From a bacterium ADurb.Bin374 (GTDB lineage Bacteria; Riflebacteria; Ozemobacteria; Ozemobacterales; Ozemobacteraceae), in the NCBI GenBank assembly GCA_002068715.1, contig MWAR01000165.1:1-7646 (forward strand): DNA of 7,646 nucleotides, read 5' to 3'. Shown piece by piece: positions 1 through 5,929 of the stretch. The number at the start of each line of letters is the position of its first letter. Positions within the stretch are counted from its first letter, which is position 1. The position numbers and the translations under genes are program-made. The notes beneath the pieces are model-generated. The model was not told the DNA's origin. It searched no databases and worked only from the letters and a program-made list of their open reading frames with translations.

Positions 1-172
1 CGACACGCCGGTATGGGTTGACCGGTTGGCGCCTGACGCTGGAGATGAAGGAACTACTGAACCCCGACTGCTTCAGCTGGCTCTGGACCTCGGGCTGCAG
101 GTATTCCTGCGCGCCCGCGGGCAGAGCCAGCAGAGACGCAGCCAGGGCCAATATCGCGGTGTTTCTGCTCAT
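1..172 (-). CDS. Partial exported protein of unknown function (N-terminus only)
   Basis: The minus strand opens with ATG at 172-170 and stays open to the window edge, giving 57 codons without a stop. The start is supported by AAGGAG (184-179) six bases upstream. The first residues look like a Sec signal peptide: MSRN, then an Ala/Leu-rich core (residues 5-17), then a likely signal peptidase I site ALPAGA|QEYL near residue 21. The visible mature part (starting QEYLQPEVQSQLKQSG and later reading NPYRRV) is polar and matches no family I recognise. The product is therefore probably periplasmic or secreted; a lipoprotein is unlikely because no lipobox Cys is present. It lies about 220 bases downstream of oleA in the same direction, and a 7-bp hairpin sits just upstream of its ribosome binding site. 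No function can be assigned because the rest of the gene is outside the window. Confidence 0.7.
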   Translation of the reverse strand, partial: MSRNTAILALAASLLALPAGAQEYLQPEVQSQLKQSGFSSSFISSVRRQPVNPYRRV

Positions 173-392
173 GCCTCGCTCCTTGCTGTCCGGTTCGCCG
201 GACACACTGAGTCACCTCGGCCTCATCGGCACGATGCATGAATTTCTTAACGATATTTTTTCGGGTCGCTGAGGTATCTTCGCACCCGCGCGATACCGAT
301 TCTTTTCCTGCTCTTGCCGCCGGATGCCCGGGGCCGGCTGCTCGCGCCTGCGACAGACTGCTGAATCCTTTTCCGAAGGGCAGGTGAACGAT
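173..392. other. Intergenic region between oleA and the exported-protein gene
   Basis: These 220 bases hold no credible ORF on either strand. A short GC-rich inverted repeat (GCCGG 319-323 with CCGGC 334-338) lies about 55 bases past the oleA stop but has no T-run after it, so it is not a convincing terminator. An AT-rich patch near 240-262 could hold the promoter of the exported-protein gene, but I see no clear paired -35/-10 boxes. The hairpin at 187-204 is listed separately. Confidence 0.5.
187..204. promoter_or_regulatory. Perfect 7-bp hairpin/palindrome just upstream of the exported-protein RBS
   Basis: The plus strand reads TGTCCGG-TTCG-CCGGACA, a perfect 7-bp inverted repeat with a 4-base loop. 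On the minus strand it ends two bases before the AAGGAG ribosome binding site of the partial exported gene. It could be a leader RNA hairpin affecting translation or stability, or a dyad operator. It lacks a following U-tract, so a terminator is less likely. The structure is seen directly; the role is inferred. Confidence 0.4.
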
Positions 393-1412
393 TTACCAGG
401 TGATGCTCGCCATCGAGCAGTTCAGGCCGCTGCCGATCCCCAGAAGTGCTACATGGGAACCGGGATGGAGCCGTCCCTCCTCATCGGCCATCTTGAGAGT
501 TATGGGAATTGCGGCCGGGCCGATGTTGCCGAGAGTCATGTAGTTCAACTGCTGCTTTTCCGGTGAGATCCCGAGCTTGTCGCACATCAACTGGATGTTC
601 TTCACACTCACCTGGTGCGGAACATACCGGTCTATGGCATCATCGCTCCAGTTCGGCAGCATAGAGCGGGCGAGTTCCCATGTCTCATGAGCCAGGCGCA
701 CGCCCTGGTTCATGACCTCGAGCGTGTTCGTCTTCATATACTCGGACTGCCCCACGCAGATACGGCTGAATCTGGTGTCAGAGAGCGTCACCATTCCATT
801 GATCACGTGATTCGTGCGGCTCCCGTCCCGGGGACCGAGAATCATGGCTACCGCCCCGCTCCCTAGCGTGAGGGTCGCGAATTGTTCCTGGAATGTTTCG
901 ATCGTGGCAGCAGGATTTTTGAGGCGGTCCAGGGTTGCCGAAACAACATTTCCCGAGGTTTCTCCGTTCACGATCAGGCCGTATCGGATCTGCCCGGCTT
1001 CGATCATCAGAGTCAGGATGTGCATGGCATTCGAAAAACCCAGGCAGGCGTTACCGACGTCGAAGTTCATGCAGGAGGAAGGGAGTTTCAGGTTGCCATG
1101 GACGAGACATGCCACGGAAGGTTCGATGAAGTCCCGGCAGACCGAGGTATTGATGATGCACCCGATATCCCCGGGGGCGATCCCGGAGGCGGAAAAAACT
1201 TTCTGCGCGGCCATCGTGGCCACATCGCTCGGGCGTTCCCCGGCGGACCACACCCTGCGTTCGCGGATGCCCGTCAGCATCGTCAGAAGGCCTCTGGGAA
1301 GTTTCAACCGGTTCAGGGTGCCCCGCATCTCCTCCTCGATCTCGTCGGACGTGAGGATCTGAGGGGGGAGCACGTATTCTAGAGCTTCGATGGTGACATT
1401 GCCGGAAATCAT
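393..1412 (-). CDS. oleA: OleA-type 3-oxoacyl-ACP synthase III family thiolase (acyl-CoA head-to-head condensation)
   Basis: The 339-residue product is a thiolase-fold enzyme of the FabH/KAS III superfamily and most resembles OleA, which joins two long-chain acyl-CoAs by a non-decarboxylative Claisen condensation to a beta-keto acid, the first step to long-chain olefins or ketones. Visible catalytic residues are Cys123 (in DVGNACLGF), His266 (VPHQVS) and Asn296 (LGNIGPA). Glu97 (DFIEPS) matches the OleA-specific base contributed across the dimer. The C-terminus ALLGIGSGLNCSM is typical of OleA. Length fits the family. The ATG at 1412 is preferred over an upstream in-frame TTG at 1469 because homology begins there; the ribosome binding site (AGAGAG) is weak. 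It lies 223 bases downstream of ohyA, in the same direction. No oleB, oleC or oleD is in the window. A broader KAS III role is possible but Glu97 argues for OleA. Cytoplasmic. Confidence 0.85.
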   Translation of the reverse strand: MISGNVTIEALEYVLPPQILTSDEIEEEMRGTLNRLKLPRGLLTMLTGIRERRVWSAGERPSDVATMAAQKVFSASGIAPGDIGCIINTSVCRDFIEPSVACLVHGNLKLPSSCMNFDVGNACLGFSNAMHILTLMIEAGQIRYGLIVNGETSGNVVSATLDRLKNPAATIETFQEQFATLTLGSGAVAMILGPRDGSRTNHVINGMVTLSDTRFSRICVGQSEYMKTNTLEVMNQGVRLAHETWELARSMLPNWSDDAIDRYVPHQVSVKNIQLMCDKLGISPEKQQLNYMTLGNIGPAAIPITLKMADEEGRLHPGSHVALLGIGSGLNCSMASITW

Positions 1413-1502
1413 GAACGCTGTTTCTCTCTGGAAGGGCCTCTGCCGGTAACAAGCCCGGGAAGGAGGCAAGGGGTTTGTCCAGCAGCACGAAACTGAGCGT
1501 TG

Positions 1503-1508
1503 ATATTA
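1503..1508 (-). promoter_or_regulatory. Candidate extended -10 promoter element for oleA
   Basis: The minus strand reads TGGTAATAT here, an extended -10 (TG, one base, then TAATAT) about 90 bases upstream of the oleA ATG. No good -35 hexamer is found 16-18 bases upstream, which is tolerable for an extended -10 promoter. It would give a leader of roughly 80 bases. The assignment rests on the motif and its intergenic position alone. Confidence 0.3.
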
Positions 1509-1538
1509 CCACAAAACGATCGGGAACCACGAACAAAT

Positions 1539-1552
1539 CGGCGATATCGCCG
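1539..1552. promoter_or_regulatory. 14-bp perfect palindrome, candidate operator upstream of oleA
   Basis: CGGCGATATCGCCG is a perfect 14-bp palindrome in the ohyA-oleA gap. It lies about 30-45 bases upstream of the candidate oleA -10 box, a usual place for a dimeric regulator that activates or represses. No regulator gene is in the window and I do not recognise the motif as a specific operator. Confidence 0.35.
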
Positions 1553-1595
1553 TAATACCGGTTCCAAGCCGAACGACGCGGGAAGCGGGCCGGCG

Positions 1596-1623
1596 GCGCC
1601 CGGATGGCGCAGTCCAGCCGGAC
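1596..1623. terminator. Weak hairpins just after ohyA, possible terminator
   Basis: Two small inverted repeats follow the ohyA stop: GTCC-AGCC-GGAC (1612-1623) and GCGCC-CGGAT-GGCGC (1596-1610). Stems are only 4 and 5 bp and there is no T-run on the minus strand after them, so intrinsic termination is doubtful. They are noted because they lie 13-40 bases beyond the stop and precede the candidate oleA promoter. Confidence 0.2.
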
Positions 1624-1635
1624 CCGACGCCGGAT

Positions 1636-3213
1636 TTATCTGAAAATGGTCCGGATCGCGTTGAAGATGTTTTTCAGGCGTTTCCACCCGGGATAGATCG
1701 GCGTCGGCCTCTTTCCGCTGTTCAGCAAGTTGAAAACCGCCGTCTGGGCGGATCTCACGGAGTATTCCAGCGTGAACACGATGTCGTCTGGAATCTCGCA
1801 ATACTGCCCGATGAACGCGAAATTGGAAGCACAGTCAGGGACGACCTTGGGCCTGTCGCCGGCTTTTCGCGGCATGAACTGGCTCGTGATATAGGGCATC
1901 AGGCAGGGAACGCAGTCGGCCGCCTGAAGAATACTATCAAGAATATAATCAATCTTCAAATGGTGCAGGAGCTCGACGAGAATTTCCCGCCCGGTGCATT
2001 CCGACATCTTCTTCCGGACATAATTTCCTGGTCTGTCGGGATACAGGCCGTATCCCCAGATGACCTGGAGATGTTCGGGCTGGCCTATGAAATGTGGTTG
2101 ATTGGGAAGCGCGAACGAGATCAGCCAGTTGGAGTCCCTGATGGTGATCGGGCCTTCCGTGCCTGCACGCGCGCGGGTAATTCGCTCGATGTGGTCGAAG
2201 AACAGGGAGTTGGAGAACGTGACGGTGAACGACACCCATTTCGTCTTGTCGAGGTCGGAGCTGAATACAGCGTGGCGTCCGAACTCCGGGCTGACATCCG
2301 AAATCCGTTTCCAGAGATTCCAGGCTGGGGCTGCACTCACGTGAATCGCGTGAGGTGGCCGGTCCATCGAGCCGATCGAGAACTGGTCGGTCATCGATCC
2401 CAGCGTCAGGAACACGAGACTGTCCTCTTCGACGGCGATCCGCTGTTCCCCCCCCGGAGAGGCGACCGTGAGCCCGTCGACCCGCAGCTTTCCGCTGACG
2501 CGTGAAAACGCCACGTCCGAGACGATGCTGTTTTTTCGGAACCGGACGCCTCGCTCCTTCAGCCACGTCTTCACCGGGAGAACGATGGAATCGTACTGAT
2601 TATATTTCGTGCTCCTGACGCAAGTCTGGGTGTCGAGCACGGGGGAGTCCTGGATGAACCGCAGGATATACCGCTTGAGCTCCTCGAGCGAGTGCCAAGG
2701 CTGGAAGGAAAAGGTCGTGCAGAACTCTATCCAGAAGTTGCTCTCGAAAAAGGCTGGCGAGAAATATGCATCGATCGGCACGCTTTCGATCTGCCGCTCC
2801 TCGAGTGCAAGCAGCCTGACAAGCCGGAACCGATCGCCCAAACTCAGTCTGAAGGGTCGCGCATCGACGGGTTTCCCCTTGACCAGCAGGCGGGCGCTGC
2901 AAAACGTTTTGACCTGCCGGTTGAACTCGACGAACTCGTCCATCACGGCTCTACCGGGCATTTGCAGGGAGGGAACTGAGGAAAGCATGTCGAACAGCGC
3001 GGTGTAGACTTTGTCTTCGAGCATGCGGAAACCCCGCATGAAATACCGGCTTTTCCCCGGTTCGAAAGCGGCATCGAGACTGCCGCCGGCGATGTCGGCG
3101 GCCTCGAACAGCGTGATGTTCTCGCCGGAAAAGTCGCCCTCTCTGAGCAGATAGAAAGCCGCAGCGATTCCTGCGAGGCCGCCTCCTGCAAGATAGGCTT
3201 TGCGCTCGTTCAT
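1636..3213 (-). CDS. ohyA: Oleate hydratase (MCRA family), short form with Glu-to-Met active-site change
   Basis: The 525-residue product is an FAD-dependent oleate hydratase, which adds water to cis-9 (or similar) double bonds of free unsaturated fatty acids to give 10-hydroxy acids. The N-terminal Rossmann motif is GGGLAG (residues 10-15), with Glu37 ending the second strand. Family blocks follow: FSFQPWHSLEELKRY (168-182), KYNQYDS (203-209), CLMPYITSQFMPR and FAFIGQYCEIPDDIVFTLEY near the C-terminus. By motif alignment the catalytic Tyr (Tyr241 in Elizabethkingia, Tyr201 in Staphylococcus) is kept as Tyr182. The RGGREM loop reads RGFRML (60-65), so the usual Glu is Met64. The protein is shorter than classic 590-650-residue hydratases, in line with the divergent monomeric type described from Rhodococcus. 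The ATG at 3213 has AGGA eight bases upstream. It precedes oleA, suggesting a shared fatty-acid context. Likely cytoplasmic or membrane-peripheral. Family is near certain; activity on oleate is inferred. Confidence 0.9.
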   Translation of the reverse strand: MNERKAYLAGGGLAGIAAAFYLLREGDFSGENITLFEAADIAGGSLDAAFEPGKSRYFMRGFRMLEDKVYTALFDMLSSVPSLQMPGRAVMDEFVEFNRQVKTFCSARLLVKGKPVDARPFRLSLGDRFRLVRLLALEERQIESVPIDAYFSPAFFESNFWIEFCTTFSFQPWHSLEELKRYILRFIQDSPVLDTQTCVRSTKYNQYDSIVLPVKTWLKERGVRFRKNSIVSDVAFSRVSGKLRVDGLTVASPGGEQRIAVEEDSLVFLTLGSMTDQFSIGSMDRPPHAIHVSAAPAWNLWKRISDVSPEFGRHAVFSSDLDKTKWVSFTVTFSNSLFFDHIERITRARAGTEGPITIRDSNWLISFALPNQPHFIGQPEHLQVIWGYGLYPDRPGNYVRKKMSECTGREILVELLHHLKIDYILDSILQAADCVPCLMPYITSQFMPRKAGDRPKVVPDCASNFAFIGQYCEIPDDIVFTLEYSVRSAQTAVFNLLNSGKRPTPIYPGWKRLKNIFNAIRTIFR

Positions 3214-3351
3214 CGTGAAATTCCTGTTGTATGTCGTGTATGCATGCGTCGACGAAAAAAGGATAAATTGTCCGGCGTCTCTTTCCAGAGTAATACACCA
3301 TCCCGATCGAAATCAATCCGCTGGTATTACGTGAGTGCCGACAATCCCATG

Positions 3352-3357
3352 AAAATA
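3352..3357 (-). promoter_or_regulatory. Candidate extended -10 element for ohyA
   Basis: The minus strand reads TGCTATTTT, an extended -10, about 140 bases upstream of the ohyA ATG. A weak TTTGCG lies 16 bases further upstream as a possible -35. This is the best-looking sigma70-type element I find for ohyA, but matches are modest and other AT-rich stretches exist at 3418-3460. Confidence 0.22.
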
Positions 3358-3418
3358 GCATGGAAGCGCCATCCGCAAAGGACGCTTCAAGGCGGCTGAT
3401 TCGAACCGCGCCGGCAAT

Positions 3419-3447
3419 ATATCATCGTCAACAATATCATATATAAT
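3419..3447 (+). promoter_or_regulatory. Candidate plus-strand promoter (consensus -10)
   Basis: A perfect TATAAT lies at 3442-3447. The -35 position with a 17-base spacer (3419-3424, ATATCA) matches the consensus at only three of six positions. Transcription would begin near 3454 and run rightwards through GGAGG and an ATG at 3472 into the hairpin at 3519-3570. It faces the acr3 gene, so it would make a short RNA convergent with the ars operon. Confidence 0.3.
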
Positions 3448-3456
3448 TCTATATAT
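3439..3456. promoter_or_regulatory. AT-rich dyad (7-bp arms), candidate operator
   Basis: The plus strand reads ATATATA, four bases, then TATATAT: a perfect 7-bp inverted repeat inside an AT-only island. It overlaps the plus-strand TATAAT at 3442-3447. ArsR/SmtB-family repressors typically bind AT-rich imperfect dyads over a promoter, so a link to the adjacent arsenic operon is conceivable. No arsR is visible in the window, and the dyad lies downstream of acr3, not at the operon head. Confidence 0.35.
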
Positions 3457-3471
3457 TACTGGAGGTGCCTG

Positions 3472-3555
3472 ATGGATGGTATGGGGAGGCCGGGCCACGG
3501 CGAAGAGAACGTTCGAATGAACGGCCGGCCCGACGGCGTTCCCCGGAAAGGGTGA
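3472..3555 (+). CDS. Possible 27-residue small ORF with strong RBS (unproven)
   Basis: ATG at 3472 is preceded by GGAGG (3461-3465) with a six-base gap, close to an ideal ribosome binding site, and by a consensus -10 box about 25 bases upstream. The frame runs 27 codons to TGA at 3553-3555. The peptide is rich in Gly, Arg and Pro (starting MDGMGRPGHGEENVRMNG) and has no membrane segment or Cys. Its last third is encoded by the left arm and loop of the 3519-3570 hairpin, so the coding potential may be incidental to a structured RNA. I do not recognise it. It is the only plus-strand ORF here with a credible start signal. Confidence 0.25.
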   Translation: MDGMGRPGHGEENVRMNGRPDGVPRKG

Positions 3556-3570
3556 TCGGGCCGGCCGTTC
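3519..3570. terminator. Strong GC-rich hairpin after acr3, probable (bidirectional) terminator
   Basis: GAACGGCCGGCCCGA (3519-3533) and TCGGGCCGGCCGTTC (3556-3570) form a perfect 15-bp stem. The 22-base loop can form a further CCC/GGG mini-stem (3542-3544 with 3550-3552). It begins 9 bases beyond the acr3 stop, the usual site of an operon terminator. Neither side has a clean T-run (minus side ATTCGAACGTTC; plus side GGCGTATCTT), so it may act with Rho or as a 3'-end stabiliser. Confidence 0.55.
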
Positions 3571-3579
3571 GGCGTATCT

Positions 3580-4641
3580 TCAGGAAACGTTCGGCAGATC
3601 GGGGAAGAGACGGTCGCGGAGCCAGAATGAGACGTTGACGAGGCCGATGAGGGCGGGTACTTCGACGAGGGGGCCGATGACGGCTGCGAAGGCCGCTCCG
3701 TGGTTGATCGTGAACACGGCGACGGCCACGGCGATTGCGAGTTCGAAGTTGTTGCTGGCCGCAGTGAAGGAAAGCGTCGCGGTTTTCCCGTAGGAAGCGC
3801 CGAGTTTCGCGGCGATCACGAAGCTGACGAGGAACATCACGACGAAGTAGATCAGCAGGGGGATCGCGATGCGCACTACATCCATCGGAATGCGCACGAT
3901 CAGGTTCCCTTTCAGGCTGAACATCACGACGATCGTGAACAGCAGGGAAACCAGCGTGATCGGGCTGATGCGGGGAATGAACTCGGCGTGGTACCACTCC
4001 TTCCCCTTCGTTTTCACCAGGAGGAACCGCGTCGTGACGCCGGCCAGGAAAGGAATTCCGAGGTAGATGAACACGCTTTCCGCGATCTGGCCCATCGTCA
4101 CATTCACGGCCAGACCGGGCAGGCCGAAATACGGCGGCAGGACGGTGATAAAAAACCACGCATAGACGCTGAAGAACAGCACCTGGAAGATGCTGTTGAA
4201 CGCGACGAGGCCCGCGCAGTATTCGGTGTCGCCCTTCGCGAGGTCGTTCCAGACGATGACCATTGCGATACAGCGCGCGAGGCCGATCAGGATCAGGCCG
4301 GTCATGTACTGCGGCTGGTCGCGCAGGAACGCGATCGCGAGGAAGAACATCAGAAACGGCCCGATGATCCAGTTCTGCACCAGCGACAGCGCAAGCACTT
4401 TCGTGTCCCTGAATACGTCACCGAGCTCCTCGTATTTCACCTTCGCCAGGGGCGGGTACATCATCAGGATCAGGCCTATAGCAATCGGTATATTCGTCGT
4501 GCCGACCTGGAAACGGTTGATGAATCCTTCGATGCCCGGGATGAAGTAGCCGGCGCCGACGCCGACCGCCATGGCCGTGAAGATCCAGAGGGTCAGATAT
4601 CGGTCGAGGAAGGAAAGTTTCTGCGTGATGCTTTCGCTCAT
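3580..4641 (-). CDS. acr3: Arsenite efflux permease, ACR3 family
   Basis: The 353-residue product is an ACR3-type arsenite exporter in the inner membrane, extruding As(III) using the proton gradient. About ten hydrophobic segments span the length, starting near residues 17-35 and 50-62. Hallmarks are the conserved Cys124 in [16 protein letters not shown] (the As(III)-binding region of TM4), the block [13 protein letters not shown] (292-304) and Glu327 in [15 protein letters not shown], matching the essential Cys and Glu of characterised ACR3 proteins. Length is normal for prokaryotic ACR3. The ATG at 4641 follows AGGAG about 11 bases upstream (with AGGA closer) and lies 15 bases after the osmC-like stop, so it is the last gene of the operon; the hairpin at 3519-3570 follows. 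ACR3 is distinct from ArsB; the names are sometimes interchanged in annotation. Methylated products of ArsM may leave by other routes. Confidence 0.95.
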   Translation of the reverse strand: MSESITQKLSFLDRYLTLWIFTAMAVGVGAGYFIPGIEGFINRFQVGTTNIPIAIGLILMMYPPLAKVKYEELGDVFRDTKVLALSLVQNWIIGPFLMFFLAIAFLRDQPQYMTGLILIGLARCIAMVIVWNDLAKGDTEYCAGLVAFNSIFQVLFFSVYAWFFITVLPPYFGLPGLAVNVTMGQIAESVFIYLGIPFLAGVTTRFLLVKTKGKEWYHAEFIPRISPITLVSLLFTIVVMFSLKGNLIVRIPMDVVRIAIPLLIYFVVMFLVSFVIAAKLGASYGKTATLSFTAASNNFELAIAVAVAVFTINHGAAFAAVIGPLVEVPALIGLVNVSFWLRDRLFPDLPNVS

Positions 4642-4656
4642 GATTCCTGGCTCCTG

Positions 4657-5079
4657 TTACCGGATGATGATCTCCGGCTGAATGACGATCTCGGACTTGA
4701 GAGACTGGTTGATGGTGGAGTATTTCAGCGCCATGTCGAGAGCGCGCCGAACGTATTCTTCTGTCTTTCCCCGTGCGACGATTCTGGGATACAACGTGAT
4801 TTTCCTGAACCACGACGTCCGGTCGATGAACTCTTCGACCTCGCCCTCGGCACGGCACTCCAGGCTTTCCAGTTCGAGCTTGAAGCGTTCCGCCGCCCAG
4901 AGGACCATCATGAAATAGCAGGTGTTCGACGAGGCGATGAACGCATCCTCGGGGGTCAGCACATTCGGCAGGCCGTGAAGGTCTGGCGGGGCAGAGAACT
5001 CCATCTCCACGCCATTCTGGCACCAGGTGTACCCCAGATGGTTTCCGCGCCACTCCACGTTATTTACATACGTTGCCAT
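4657..5079 (-). CDS. OsmC-family protein lacking the second redox Cys
   Basis: The 140-residue product is an OsmC/Ohr-fold protein. Members are cytoplasmic dimers, many of which reduce organic peroxides with two Cys. Visible features are the N-terminal strand with WRGNHLGY (10-17), the helix TPEDAFIASSNTCYFMMV (42-59) with the first redox Cys at Cys54, Glu44 ahead of it, and the C-terminal helix ALKYSTINQSL (117-127). In two-Cys members the latter carries the second Cys (often in a CPV-like motif); here that position appears to be Ser121, so classical thiol peroxidase chemistry is doubtful. Cys20 and Cys75 are outside the usual positions. The ATG at 5079 has GGAGAA eight bases upstream. It sits 32 bases after the second DGC gene and 15 bases before acr3, so it belongs to the arsenic operon; a thiol or arsenical stress role is inferred, not shown. 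Confidence 0.85.
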   Translation of the reverse strand: MATYVNNVEWRGNHLGYTWCQNGVEMEFSAPPDLHGLPNVLTPEDAFIASSNTCYFMMVLWAAERFKLELESLECRAEGEVEEFIDRTSWFRKITLYPRIVARGKTEEYVRRALDMALKYSTINQSLKSEIVIQPEIIIR

Positions 5080-5111
5080 ATCGTTCTTCTCCGACGTTCG
5101 GCGCGCCGGGC

Positions 5112-5516
5112 TCAGGCTTTCGCCAGCACTTCATCGACGGCCCCGGCGAGCTCCTCGATGACCGCGCGGATCACTGGCTCCTCCTCTGGGCCATAGTTCC
5201 GGCGCGTCCTCGGAACTGCGAGACCACGCTTCCGGAGAATCTCCGGAATGAGCAGCGTCATGCGGGGCTTCGCCGACAGGGTTTCCGTGGCCCGGGCGGC
5301 GCAGCGTTTTTCACAGCCGTCCACCGTGATCGTGGGGTATTTCGAGGCGAAGGTCCGCTCTTCCCTGCCGCCTGCGATGAACAGGGGCAGACAGATCGTC
5401 ACGGTTTTGTCGGTCGTCTGTTCGAGCAGCCTGCGGCAGGCCATGCGGCAGACCGTTCCTTCGGGCCGCTCTTCGCCGCTGCAGGAAACGATTCCAACTT
5501 TCACACGCATCTCCAT
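5112..5516 (-). CDS. DGC-domain putative zinc-binding protein (second copy)
   Basis: The 134-residue product matches the DGC-domain family, small proteins of unknown function named after a central Asp-Gly-Cys motif and thought to bind zinc through four conserved Cys. Visible motifs are VGIVSCSG (Cys12), TICLPLFIAGG (Cys42) and TVDGCEKRCA (Cys68, Cys72). Cys23 and Cys27 (CRMAC) are extra Cys absent from the neighbouring paralogue. There is no signal peptide or membrane segment, so it is probably cytoplasmic. The ATG at 5516 overlaps the stop of the first DGC gene by one base (TGATG) and has GGGGAGG seven bases upstream, which decides this start over Met3. The tandem layout and shared motifs point to duplication and translational coupling. 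A metal or metalloid thiolate-binding role in the arsenic operon is inferred. Confidence 0.8.
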   Translation of the reverse strand: MEMRVKVGIVSCSGEERPEGTVCRMACRRLLEQTTDKTVTICLPLFIAGGREERTFASKYPTITVDGCEKRCAARATETLSAKPRMTLLIPEILRKRGLAVPRTRRNYGPEEEPVIRAVIEELAGAVDEVLAKA

Positions 5517-5929
5517 CAGGCATCCTCCCCGTTCGCCAGCCTGTCCACCGTCGCCGCCAGCTCATCGGCAGCCAGCCCTGCAAGCTTTCGTCCCGCCTCG
5601 TTCAGCTGGGCCACCCCTTCCGGCTTGAGCTCTTTGTGAGCCAGAAAGAATTTGACCGACTGACAGGTGAGAGCCGGTTTCGCTCCGGCCGCCTCGAGGC
5701 TTTTTCTGGCGCATTCGAGCGCGCAGCCGTCGATCGTGATGACGGGATTCTCCCTGACGAGCTTCAGAGCGTCGGTATCGCCGATCACCAGGAGCGGAAG
5801 GCATGTCATCGCAGTCTTTTCCGGCCGGGCGCGCTCCGCGAGTTCGTAGGCAATCTCCCGGGCCAACGCCCCCGTAGGCTTGCCAATACCGCTGCAGGGC
5901 AGTATGACCACTTTTCCCGTCTTATCCAT
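5516..5929 (-). CDS. DGC-domain putative zinc-binding protein (first copy)
   Basis: The 137-residue product is a second DGC-domain member. Motifs in order are VVILPCSGIGKPTG (Cys12), MTCLPLLVIGD (Cys43) and TIDGCALECARKSL (Cys69, Cys73), plus Cys89 near ALTCQS. The Cys pattern suits a small zinc or soft-metal site; function in this family is not established. No signal or membrane segment is seen. The ATG at 5929 lies 8 bases inside the end of the gcvH-like gene, with AGGAAAG upstream, so the two genes are probably translationally coupled and co-expressed. It is as long as its downstream neighbour and shares its three motif blocks, but lacks that copy's CxxxC at residues 23-27. The coupling to the lipoyl carrier is the strongest hint that they act together. 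Confidence 0.8.
   Translation of the reverse strand: MDKTGKVVILPCSGIGKPTGALAREIAYELAERARPEKTAMTCLPLLVIGDTDALKLVRENPVITIDGCALECARKSLEAAGAKPALTCQSVKFFLAHKELKPEGVAQLNEAGRKLAGLAADELAATVDRLANGEDA

Larger units (their letters stand above)
3214..3579. other. Intergenic region between acr3 and ohyA
   Basis: This 366-base stretch carries no minus-strand gene. From the acr3 side it contains a GC-rich hairpin (3519-3570), a short plus-strand ORF with a strong ribosome binding site (3472-3555), a markedly AT-rich block (about 3418-3460) with a dyad and a TATAAT box, and then the ohyA upstream region. The AT content stands out sharply against the GC-rich surroundings, which suggests promoter or operator function. 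Confidence 0.6.

Noticed and set aside
18..272. Plus-strand 84-codon frame near the window start
   Set aside because: It lies opposite the signal-peptide-encoding gene at 1-172, which has a proper ribosome binding site; this frame has none and no recognisable features.
814..1382. Plus-strand open frames of 166 and 182 codons opposite oleA
   Set aside because: They overlap the coding strand of a gene with intact catalytic motifs and resemble no protein family; they are shadow frames.
1413..1469. Nineteen-residue N-terminal extension of OleA from an upstream TTG
   Set aside because: OleA homology begins at the ATG at 1412, and the extension (rich in Arg, Gln and Cys) matches nothing in the family.
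3700..5196. A 498-codon open frame on the plus strand opposite acr3, osmC-like and DGC genes
   Set aside because: It is antisense to three well-recognised genes, has a composition dominated by Asp, Glu, His and Arg typical of a GC-rich shadow frame, and shows no recognisable domain or ribosome binding site.
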